Assembly: GCA_964016885.1 (NCBI GenBank)
Contig: OZ024745.1
Span: forward strand, 47,914,042 to 47,978,041
DNA: 64,000 bases
Origin: Eledone cirrhosa
Taxonomy: Eukaryota > Mollusca > Cephalopoda > Octopoda > Eledonidae
Reading direction: 5' to 3'
Below the pieces are notes generated by a model. That model ran no database searches and was not told the origin of the DNA. It saw only the letters and a program-made list of their open reading frames with translations. The position numbers were made by a program, and so were the translations under genes. This document shows, piece after piece, positions 55,740 through 64,000 of the stretch (position 1 is its first letter; each line of letters starts with the position of its first letter).

Positions 55740-55789
55740 CTGAAATGGAAAATAAAGTGAGTGAAAAAGATGTATTAAATGAATTAAAG

Positions 55790-55794
<5 letters not shown>

Positions 55795-55836
<42 letters not shown>
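55795..55836. repeat. (TA)n microsatellite between exon acceptor and LINE
   Basis: About 20 TA units separate the LINE 3' end from the acceptor of the exon at 55652-55739. Confidence 0.9.
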
Positions 55837-55839
<3 letters not shown>

Positions 55840-56223
55840 CATCATCATCATCGTTTAACGTCCATATTCCACGCTTGCATGGGTTTGGACGGGAGTTTTC
55901 CCACTTGAGGCAAGAGTGGTTGTCTTGCTCGCATAGGACTGTCTGGCGGGTTTTCTACGGCTGGATGCCCTTCCTAACACCAACCACATTTACAGTGTGG
56001 AACTGGGAGGTTTTTACCGTGTTACCTACACGGCCACATTACAGCGTGGACTATGTGTTTTTTTTGTCGTGACACCTACACGACCTCATTTGTTTCAGCC
56101 TGGATGTTGTGGTACCAAACATAACTTTACATTGAAGGGGCGGTGTGGATGGCGGTGGGGGTAGTGGGACGGGGTGTATTTTGTTAGAGGTGCCTACTGA
56201 CTGTAGTAGGTTTTACTTTGTAT

Positions 56224-57432
56224 TTAGGTGAGGCGGGTCTTCTCTGTTACTGAGTACCGCCAAAGATCTCGGTCCAGTGACATTGTCTTGGAGATGTGTA
56301 AGTGTGTGAGGTCGGAATTTATCAAGTCCTCCCAGGTTTTTCTGGGTCTGCCTACTCCGTGGCTACCGTCTATTTTTATTGCTCTGCACTTTTTTATACA
56401 GCTGTCGTCTTTCATGCGCATCACGTGACCATACCAACGTAGCCTTCTCTCGAGTAAACAACATCTGATCCCTCTTATTTCTAATTTTTCCCTTAGTTCG
56501 TTAATGCTTTGCCGTTCACGTATATTACTATTACACATCCAGCGGAGCATGCAAGCTTCGTTCCTCTCTAGTCTGCGTATATCCTCTGCACACAATGCCC
56601 AGGTCTCACTGCCATGCAACATTGCTGTTCGTATGCAGGCATCATACAGCCTGCCTTTCATTTTTAGGGAGAACCCTTTAGCGGCTAATAGTGGTATAAG
56701 CTCTCTGAACTTTTTCCATCCAGTTCTGACACTAGCTACTGTACTTTCAGAGCACCCTCCCCCACTGCTGATTTTGTCACCCAGGTAACGGAAGCTGTCC
56801 ACTATTTCTATAGAACCCTCTGCGCAATTGAAAGAGTGAGTATTTTGTGGGCACTTGCTGCTACTTATTGCACCAGAGCACCGGCCACATGTAAAATCTA
56901 TGTTCTTAGTTAGCTTACCTGTGATCCCACATCTTTTATGCACCCATACTTTGCATTTGGGACATAAAATGGAGTTTCTACCTACGCCTTTCCTACACAC
57001 TGAGCATGGCCATTTCCCGGAAGGGACCGGCGCCTTATTTTCTTTCCTACAAACTAGAACTTTAGTCTTAGCCAGGTTAATTTTAAGGCCGTGCTTCCAT
57101 GTTTGGAATTTCTTCTCTAGCTCGGTCATTGATTCAGCTATGAGCGTTAGATCATCTGCGTATAGGAGTTCCCATGGGCAGCCGGTCTTGAACTCCACTG
57201 TTATAGCCTGAAGGGCAATAATAAATAGTAGGGGGCTAAGAACGGAGCCCTGATGAACACCAACTTTTACGCTAAACTCTTCACTATATTCGTTGTTAAT
57301 TCTAACCTTGCTGACTGTTTCTTTATACATGGCTTGTATAGCTCTCACAAGCCATTCGTCAACACCTAGTTTTCTAAGAGCCCACCAGATAATGGAACGG
57401 GGGACTGTCGAAGGCTTTCTCCAAGTCGACAA
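56224..57432 (-). pseudogene. LINE ORF part 3: RT catalytic core, PHD-like finger, C-terminus
   Basis: 402 codons. RT motif B is QGSVLSPLLF and motif C is YADD (57151-57162). Then a C4HC3 finger (56878-57014): CSVC, CPKC, H-K-R-C and CGRC. Then [68 protein letters not shown] and GRPRKTWEDLINSDL, ending EKTRLT. The finger sits between the RT thumb and the C-terminal domain. Its first 30 codons repeat the motif A region out of frame with part 2. Confidence 0.9.
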
Positions 57433-58550
57433 AAGCTAAGTATAGGGGTTTACTTTTAGCTAGGTACTTCTCCTGTAGTTGTCGTACAATGAAAAGAGCA
57501 TCTGTGGTACTTTTGCCTGACACAAACCTGAACTGCATTTCATCTAGATCAATTCTCTCGCTGATTAGTTGCGCTATTACTTTTTCCGTGACCTTCATGA
57601 CCTGGTCGATTAATTTAATGCCTCTATAGTTACTCCTATCTAGGGCATCTCCTTTACCCTTGTAACAGTTAATGATGATGCTGCTACGCCAGTCCTTCGG
57701 AACAACCCCATTCTGTATGACTTGGTTTACTATCCGGGTGACCATGGTGTGTCCCACCGTTCCAGAGGCTTTCAGCATCTCAGCAACTATTTCCGAAGGC
57801 CCAGCCGCCTTACCCATCTTCATATCTTTGATTGCCTTACTTATTATACTACCTTCGACTAACACTGCTGGTCCCTCTATTGGGTCAATGTGGGGGAGAC
57901 TGTCTTTCTCCCATTTATTCTCTTCATTTAGTAGCCTTTCGTAGTGACACTTCCAAGCTACCTTCTTATCAGCGTCAGTGATGGCAAGTACACCATCATC
58001 ATTAAGTACGCACTTCTCCCCGACAATATCACGGTTTTCCTTCACACATTGCCTAGCAATCCTGAACACCTCACGTTTTTGGTCCTCGCGTTGTAGAACA
58101 TGCTTGAACTTTCTTTCCTCTGCTTCCCTTCTTGCGAAGCACACTTGTCTCCTAGCTTCCCTCCTGGCCACTTGATAGTCTTCTCTACTTCCCCCATCCC
58201 ACCATACTTTCCAAGCCTGCTTTTTGGCCTTAATTGACTCCTCCATCTTACTGTTCCACCACCATGTTACTCTCCTCCTGCCTATAGGCCTGCTCCAGCC
58301 ACAGACTTCGTCTGCCGCCATCAGCAGGTTTGCTTTCAGGAATTCCCACTGTTCCTCTATATTGTACGACTAAATGCTCTTCCTTACTGTCGAAAGCATC
58401 AAGTAATATGCTTTTAAATTTATTTCTGGCTGTGGGGTCCTTTAGCTTCCATATTTTTCTCCTGAGGATAGTCCTCTTCTGCTGTCGAGTACGTCTCGTC
58501 CTGACTATGAGGTCGCTAATTATGAGTATGTTGGGAGGTGCATTCTTCAT
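57374..58550 (-). pseudogene. LINE ORF part 2: linker and N-terminal reverse transcriptase
   Basis: Two overlapping frames (58550-58248 and 58321-57374) carry a basic linker (KKQAWKVWWDGGSREDY, ARREARRQVCFARREAEERK). The RT start follows: KAAGPSEIVAEMLKA, DWRSSIIINCYKGKGDALD, NYRGIKLIDQVMKV, QFRFVSGKSTTDALF and LAFVDLEKAFD. The last is RT motif A with the catalytic aspartate. Single-base shifts near 58365 and 57410 break it. Confidence 0.88.
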
Positions 58551-59385
58551 GGGGGAGGGATTTAGTGTTTACAACAGACACTCTGTCACGTCTTCTGGTA
58601 AGGATATAATCTACCTGGCTGGTATGTTCCTCTGATCTGTAGGTGATCAAGTGATTGTCTCGTTTTTTTAAGTTAGTGTTACAGATAGTTAGGTTATTTG
58701 CGTCACAGAATTCCAGGATTCTGGAGCCTTCCTCATTTCTAGTACCAAACCCATAGCCTCCGTGGATTCCGTCATAGCCGTCACAATGTTGTCCAACGTG
58801 ACCATTTAGGTCGCCTGCAATAATTATATAGTCACTGTCGGTTATTTGGGAGGTAGTGAGCATCAGTGTCTCATAGAAACTGTCTTTTATAGCGCCAGGC
58901 AGTCCGGATTGGGGCACGTACGCAGATATTACCGTAACAGTAGTTCTATTTGGAACAAGTCTTATTTTAATTATTCTGTCATTCATTCTATTTACGTCTA
59001 TTATATTATCCACCCTTTTTTCTGCTAACATGATTCCTACTCCACCCAGCCCATTGTCATTTCCCACCCAGAAAAGCTTATAGCATCGTTTTTTACCCAC
59101 AATGAATCTAGCAGACCCGCCCCTCCACCTGGTCTCTTGGATACAGCAAACATCAACCTCCTTACGTTCAAGCATTTCTACAACCTCGTTAGAGCGACCT
59201 TTTAAGGTGCCTACATTCATGGTACCAACTCTGAAGTCTTGGATTGCGTTTGGTGGGTGGGGCACAGGGAGGGGTGAGGTGGTTGGGGTTGGGGTTATGT
59301 TGGCCATCCGCGGCCGCAACAAAGAGGAGGAAGCCTTGCCCTTTCGTCCGGCAGCATGAGGTGAATTTGTCGTTATCTTTGGCAT
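58516..59385 (-). pseudogene. LINE ORF part 1: AP-like endonuclease
   Basis: 289 codons. After a basic and proline-rich N-terminus it reads FRVGTMNVGTLKGRSNEV, CCIQETRWRGG (catalytic Q-E), VISAYVPQSG, YIIIAGDLNGHVG (G-D-x-N) and a VDYILTRRRDR ending (the S-x-x-D-Y/H region). This is the endonuclease/exonuclease/phosphatase fold that nicks target DNA in non-LTR retrotransposition. A shift near 58530 cuts it off before the RT. Confidence 0.88.
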
Positions 59386-59644
59386 TGTCTTCGGGTGTCC
59401 AGATTCTTCAGACTCTCCAGAAATTCCTTAGTCCATCCATCATATCGAAAAGCAACCAGAAGTGATAGCATAGGCCGTTGACTCGTGATTGGTCCAAATA
59501 ATAAGGTGGAGAGTGGGGGAGGGAGGGGTATGGGGTAGTTTGCGAGGAGCAGGCTTATTTATATTTCGTGCGTAGGGACTGAGAGGGAGTGAGAGAGCGA
59601 TGTATATGATAGAGAGAGAGTGAGGGTGAAAGCGGCTTTAGAGG

Positions 59645-59990
59645 GCCGAAAGAGAGAGAGGCCATTTCTATGAATCCTGGAAAAATTTTTCCGCCAAAAT
59701 GGTAGCGGGAGGATTATTTAGAACAACGTGGAGAAGATTTTTAAAACAGTGAGACAGAATTATAGAAAGACAATTATGAATAATATTTTGGTTCTGGGCG
59801 ATTATAGATATACGGATGAATGAACCGAAGGGTGGGGAGTTAAGAAGAAAATGATATTTGTACGTTACATTTCTTAGAAGCAGACTGACCATCAATAAAA
59901 GTTGACAAATATATATATGCAGAAGGCAAACAGAAATAACAAAGCAAACAATGAAGAAATATATTAGTTTTATGCTTGATATAGTAGGAA
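59645..59990. other. Intron sequence next to LINE 5' end
   Basis: No gene is seen. The LINE 5' limit may lie up to about 59650, since the GA-rich stretch 59575-59660 could belong to it. Confidence 0.35.
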
Positions 59991-59994
59991 AAGA

Positions 59995-60030
59995 ATCTTA
60001 ACGTTTCGGATGCTAGTGCTTCATCAGAAA
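59995..60030 (-). other. Hammerhead-core-like motif, poorly paired
   Basis: The minus strand reads CTGATGA, then a 13-nt insert, GAA and ACGTTAAGAT. Core strings and spacing resemble a minimal hammerhead, but the insert does not form a good stem II and stem I is at best five pairs. Treat as a relic or coincidence. Confidence 0.3.
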
Positions 60031-60228
60031 ATAGAATGAGAAATTAAAGAAGAAATAGAAAGATTGAGGAGATGGACAATGGCGGAAACGAAAACATTTT
60101 TTTAGACAAAAATATCATGTCCATTCATGTTGCCATCTCTAGAAAAACTGTTGATGCTGGCGTTTTGTATAAGATAATCTTGTTTTAAAAGGTGGTGATT
60201 AAGCACATTATATATATATATATATATA

Positions 60229-60320
60229 TGAAATGAAAAGCAACATGAAATAAAGCACCTTGTTCAAAATCACAACATGCCACCCTGTCCAAGAACCAAA
60301 CCTATGACCTATTTTTATCA
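60229..60320 (-). repeat. tRNA-headed SINE fragment
   Basis: 'gaaaagcaacatgaaataaa' and 'ccctgtccaagaaccaaacc' match 53061-53130. Confidence 0.6.
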
Positions 60321-60393
60321 CCATATAATTATGGATGTCTCACAATCCACCAGACAAATTAATTTATGTTAGGGGGTTACTGCATGGCACAAT

Positions 60394-60601
60394 CCCTTTA
60401 GCATTTAAATCAGCCATATCTGGCCAGAATTCTTTCACTTCTTTCTGTTCAAAGCAGCCATAACTGGCACCTCATACCGACTTTAAGGTATTGTTCTCAA
60501 AATAAATAATATCAAAATCTCGTAGATTCGATATTATGCGAGATAAAGCCTTTACCATGAAAATATAATATTAAATAGAAAGTAATGTAAATGCTAAAGG
60601 G
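60394..60601. mobile_element. MITE, family A
   Basis: 208 bp with ends CCCTTTAGCATTTAAATC and ATGCTAAAGGG. TTAA follows on the right (60602-60605), while the left site has drifted to CAAT. The interior matches 44999-45206. Confidence 0.8.
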
Positions 60602-60605
60602 TTAA

Positions 60606-61035
60606 ATATAACTTTAAACATTTCCACCTTCATCTAAATATAGCTGAGGGATATGTAGAGTGTTTCTAACTCCGTAATGTTTCTAGTGAATTATTATATA
60701 GTTCAGCATAACAGATAAACCAACAGTGAAAATTCGGCATTTTACCTATAAACACACAAACTAAAACAGAGATGTGAAGTATTAAAATTCTTATTCCTAT
60801 AAAAGCTGTCAATAGGCTTATTTGATATGGAAAAATAGTTATTCGAAAATTTAATTTACAAATACAAAAGAATCAATATTTTCAAATCTGGATTACAAAA
60901 AATACAAAGTAATGAAGAGTAAGGCCTATACTAAATTCTGTTTTTATTCATCTTCAAAAATAAATAAAATAAAAACAAGTCATGGATTGGGAACTGGTGA
61001 CTCTTTAGCCAATCTTGTGTTGCACTTAGGCACTC
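60606..61035. other. Intron or flank, no gene seen
   Basis: AT-rich, nothing recognised. Confidence 0.35.
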
Positions 61036-61039
61036 TGAA

Positions 61040-61160
61040 ATGTTTTTGTCATGTTTTATGTCCAACTTTTCCAAGCTAGCATGGGTTGGACAGGATGTTT
61101 TCAGACGTTTTACAGCTGGATGCTTTTCCTGGCACCAACCAGTTTAGCTGCCTCTTATGA
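61040..61160 (-). repeat. GAT-tail SINE 3' fragment
   Basis: 'ccaagctagcatgggttgga' and 'agctggatgcttttcctggc'. Confidence 0.7.
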
Positions 61161-61494
61161 CATGCAGAAATACGATGTATCTATTCTAAAGACTGGTACA
61201 CAGAACATATATTTTTATATTTGTAATCTTGAATGAAAATAAATACCATGATATTAAAGATATTTCAGATAAGATTCAAAACCAAAAATCACATTTAGAA
61301 AAAGTTAGCTAAAACCAAGTTTTCTTGTATGTAATTTTATTTAACCATGCTAGCATGGAAAGCCATACACACCCTACAATGTTACCAGGTGACACTCACT
61401 ACTCTTAAGGCTATCCTCTCACTATCGGTAGCAACAGGCAGCCTACACTCCGCTCATCCCACCCCACTCCCTATCACTGCACTCTCAGCCTGGC

Positions 61495-61755
61495 CAAAGA
61501 TGCAAGCACCCGTGTTGAAATGTGGTAGTGTTGGTTCCACAATAAAATGCAGCCAGTTCCCCTTGTTAGGTGGTAGTGCCATGAAAAAATGAACCAGGTA
61601 CATGTCATGAAGTGGCTGGTGTTAAGAAGGGCATCCAGCCAGAGAAACCATGCCAAAATGGAAGGTATGAGCAAAACAGTCGTTTGATCTGTCTAGCTTC
61701 AGAATGTGACAACTCATCCAACATATGCAAGCATGGAAAATAGACTATGATGATG
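61495..61755 (+). repeat. GAT-tail SINE body and tail
   Basis: Body units 'gtggtagtgttggttccaca' and 'gtggtagtgccatgaaaaaa', then 'ttaagaagggcatccagcca', 'atgcaagcatggaaaataga' and a GAT tail. Confidence 0.75.
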
Positions 61756-61759
61756 ATAT

Positions 61760-62700
61760 ACATGTCCAATAGTAACATTTTTTTTTTGTTTTTTTTAAGC
61801 TAAAAATGGCTCTTTAGATTGAAAAGATTCCACAGCCCTGCTATATACGATTGTTTGATATGCTAGAAATAGTAGCCATTACTTCGTTAACCAGGGAGAG
61901 GCCATGTTAAAGTAAATAATACATATCTATAAAAAAAAATGCGATGATCGCGACTGAAATCCTTTTAATCACGACTTGTGACTAAACAACAAGTAAAAAA
62001 AAAAAAAAGGTAACATTCTATGAACAAAATATTACCTTCTAGTGATACTCAAACCATAGGATATACATATTCCATTAAAATATTTTCAACCATTAAATAC
62101 AAAAAAAAGTGATGTGGCGTCCATGCAATTTTTTCGAGAATATTATAAATCATCAAATAGTTGTTATGAAATAAAAACAAACTAAATGATGAATCCATAT
62201 TGTGCCGCTTGCTGTGTAAAGACGCTTACTTAGGCCAGTAAGTGCCGTCAAATTAAGGGAGACAACTGCAATTATCTCCCTTTTATTTAATTGCGTATTT
62301 TTTTACATTAGCAGTATAAATTAGTTAAAACGTAGATATCAGCAACTATACTTCGCTACGAGTCCGGGCAGTGTAGGAGAACACTCCCTGTGGCGCAGGA
62401 CCCCAGGCGCAAGCCACCACGTAGTCCCAGTAGACAGAATAGAGAAATCGTTATTCCGGAGGATAACGAGGAAGACACGTTGAAATAGCCATTCCAACAC
62501 GCAGGGTCCACTCCTGCGGGTGGCCAATTCCACCTCGATAGCAGGGGACAGCGAATGCCAGAAGTTTCCACCACAATAGATTCAACGCCATTGAGTATTA
62601 TTATTATGGTTGATAATTGTCACTTTTTATAAGCACTAGTTTATTTATGTTCAAGAGAAAATACCACTTTAAGTTTTCGTTTTTTAATAGCCTAAAATAA
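61760..62700. other. Unassigned sequence with a GC-richer block
   Basis: 62345-62580 is distinctly GC-richer ('gtccgggcagtgtaggagaa', 'ggtccactcctgcgggtggc') and has open frames of about 60-70 codons on the minus strand, without known motifs. At 62256-62283 'aagggagacaactgcaatta' and 'tctcccttt' form a short inverted repeat. I cannot call a gene. An upstream exon of the carrier was looked for here and not found. Confidence 0.35.
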
Positions 62701-62711
62701 AAAGGAAAGAC

Positions 62712-62790
62712 ATCGTCAGGTCGGATCAAGGAAACAATGCTTCCATTGTTAATACTATCTGTCGGTCGCAACTCCTGGCAGAAAGATAAA
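62712..62790 (-). repeat. SINE 3' body fragment
   Basis: 'ggaaacaatgcttccattgt' and 'ctgtcggtcgcaactcctgg' match 53000-53060. Confidence 0.6.
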
Positions 62791-62998
62791 AACAACAACT
62801 TCCTAGTCATTCTAAAATTTTGTTTCTCAAAGTAGTTTTGGACAGGAAAACAGACAAGCCCGGCGAATGAAATTATTCAAAATAAACAAACAAGCAAACG
62901 ATTGACGTCTTGAAAATATGAAGGATGGTGTAATATTTGCGGAATGTTGTTTCATCGTAGATGCAGGGTGAAATGATTACTATTAGTGGAATTCGTTA

Positions 62999-63340
62999 AT
63001 TAAAACTGGCCTAGTGGTTAGGATGTTAGACTTACGATCATAATGTCGTGGGTTCGATTCCTGGACTGGGTTGTGTGTTGTGTTCTTAAGCAAAACACTT
63101 CTTTCACGTTGCTCCAGTATACTCAGCTCAAAATGAGTAGCAGCAATAGCAGGGGGTTTAACCCTACAATGGACTGGCGTCCTGTCCAGCGTTAAGTCTT
63201 GTACTCTCAGTTGCTTAACGCCACAGAAACCAGAATATGCACTGGCCTGATGAGCCTCAGGGTTCAAGACAGACTTTTTAAATTCAATTCCATATGACAC
63301 ACAAACAATAACAGTGGTGATGGTGGAGGGACGGGGGGTT
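62999..63340 (+). repeat. tRNA-headed SINE with intact promoter boxes
   Basis: A box TGGCCTAGTGG (63007-63017) and B box GGTTCGATTCC (63051-63061) match the RNA polymerase III consensus exactly. The body 'gcaaaacacttctttcacgt' and 'gctccagtatactcagctca' follows, then 'ggcgtcctgtccagcgttaa'. It is the copy with the best promoter here. It is not a functional tRNA. Confidence 0.85.
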
Positions 63341-63344
63341 AAGA

Positions 63345-63645
63345 CCCCCTTCAATTTCTATGACACAATATCAGTGGTGGTGGTGGCAACAAAGTTCATC
63401 AACAAGGAAATCAATTAAAACTTACTAACTTCTAAAATCGTCCCATCCTGAAGAACTTACCACTTCTTCAGTGAAAATAGAACCCCCCACCCCACCCCCC
63501 ACACCCCATGATACAAGTACAAATGGAGCAATTCTGCATCGTTCTTCCACAAATTCTGATCATGTGTGGTATTATCTGAGAAAACTAATATTCTCAGTTC
63601 TGACCTAACTACTTCCAAAGTCTTCTTTGATCTTCCTCTATTTAC
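63345..63645. other. Flank, no gene seen
   Basis: A C-rich phrase at 63484-63510; nothing else recognised. Confidence 0.35.
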
Positions 63646-63647
63646 AT

Positions 63648-63815
63648 GTACATGACTGAGAGATTAAGAAGTTTGCTTTGCAAGGCCCAAAGATCAATCC
63701 TTCTGTTTGGCATCTTGGGCAATTTTCTTTACCATAACCTCAGATCAACCCAAACATTGTGAGTGAAACTAGATAAACAGAAACTATGTGGGAGCCCATC
63801 AGATTAATTGTACCT
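63648..63815 (+). repeat. OR2-like SINE head
   Basis: 'gagattaagaagtttgcttt', 'ttctgtttggcatcttgggc' and 'tgagtgaaactagataaaca' fit the family at 53360. The tail is not seen before the window ends. Confidence 0.6.
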
Positions 63816-64000
63816 GTAATTCAATAGTTTAGCTAGCCTTGTTACGTATTGTCACATCAATCCAGCTTAGGAATTACATTATGGGTGCACGTGTGAACTA
63901 CTCAACTATTTACATTTTAATTCATGAAATGGACATTCAGCTGAACAAACTAAATGCTCATTCTCAAAACTAACAAGTCCATCCATGTCTACATTCTAAT

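Larger units (their letters stand above)
55838..59640 (-). mobile_element. Nearly full-length RTE-like LINE, frameshifted
   Basis: In transcript order it has a 5' region (about 59640-59386, limit uncertain), an endonuclease, reverse transcriptase, PHD-like finger, C-terminal domain, and a 3' UTR ending in (GAT)n at 55839-55853. The protein is spread over four open frames (59385-58516, 58550-58248, 58321-57374, 57432-56224) separated by single-base shifts near 58530, 58365 and 57410. So it is a dead but young copy. The 3' UTR carries the motif block shared with the local GAT-tail SINEs. It is inserted in the same orientation as the host gene, inside an intron, 98 bp before an acceptor. Confidence 0.9.

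Noticed and set aside
57672..58635. Plus-strand frames opposite the long LINE
   Set aside because: Antisense of endonuclease and RT coding sequence.
407..60230. Many AT, GAT and GA arrays considered as CRISPR-like or regulatory arrays
   Set aside because: They are simple microsatellites or retroelement tails without unique spacers.
63007..63061. Possible tRNA gene, from consensus A and B boxes
   Set aside because: The sequence between and after the boxes does not form a cloverleaf, and the SINE body follows directly.
63249..63280. CTGATGA in the SINE as a further hammerhead
   Set aside because: No GAA core and no pairing stems at the right distance; it is ordinary SINE body.
62983..63354. 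Minus-strand 123-codon frame
   Set aside because: It is the antisense of a tRNA-headed SINE with exact A and B boxes.
59645..64000. Search for the missing N-terminal EF-hand exons of the carrier
   Set aside because: No D-x-D-x-D-G loop with matching splice phase was found, so they probably lie beyond the window.

Overview
This window looks like AT-rich, repeat-dense cephalopod DNA, most likely from an octopus. The argument rests on three things. Tails of (GAT)n follow blocks containing 'gcatgggttggacgg' and 'ggatgcccttcctaacacc'. Several tRNA-headed SINE families match the octopus OK/OR-type SINEs as I recall them. Retrotransposon fragments are frequent and simple TA repeats are long. This is an inference from pattern memory and no search was run.

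Only one host gene is convincing. It lies on the minus strand from 55739 down to 859 and encodes a calcium-binding (EF-hand) mitochondrial ATP-Mg/phosphate carrier of the SCaMC family (SLC25A23/24/25 type). Eight coding exons are visible, all with GT-AG borders and matching phases: 55652-55739, 22901-23012, 16713-16871, 16102-16242, 3343-3450, 2331-2498, 1517-1664 and 859-1028. Together they give most of the third EF-hand, the whole fourth EF-hand and all three mitochondrial carrier repeats to the stop codon, about 363 residues. The N-terminal exons were not found and probably lie beyond the right edge. Introns range from about 0.5 to 32.6 kb.

The rest is mobile DNA. A nearly full-length but frameshifted RTE-like LINE (about 55838-59640, minus) sits 98 bp upstream of an exon acceptor. 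It carries an endonuclease, a reverse transcriptase with YADD, and a PHD-like C4HC3 finger. Truncated copies of it and related elements lie at 15030, 21262, 23655, 25455, 31410, 46950 and 47553. A CR1/Jockey-like LINE end (32390-33395) has a near-identical truncated sister at 18821-19161. Other LINE remnants lie at 2735, 4130, 26640 and 46245. SINEs number two dozen or more. Two families of short TTAA-flanked CCC...GGG MITEs (piggyBac-like termini) are scattered through the window, with a cluster at 43775-45210.

The most interesting signals are RNA-like or structural. A textbook type I hammerhead ribozyme fold lies at 8044-8114 (minus). A second, slightly degenerate hammerhead lies at 37325-37401 (plus), inside a broken inverted-repeat element that may be Penelope-like. 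A 707-bp segment flanked by a 17-bp perfect direct repeat is a half-inverted copy of sequence 1.5 kb away, as expected from twin priming. Several short perfect hairpins (14-20 bp stems, 4-5 nt loops) are also present.
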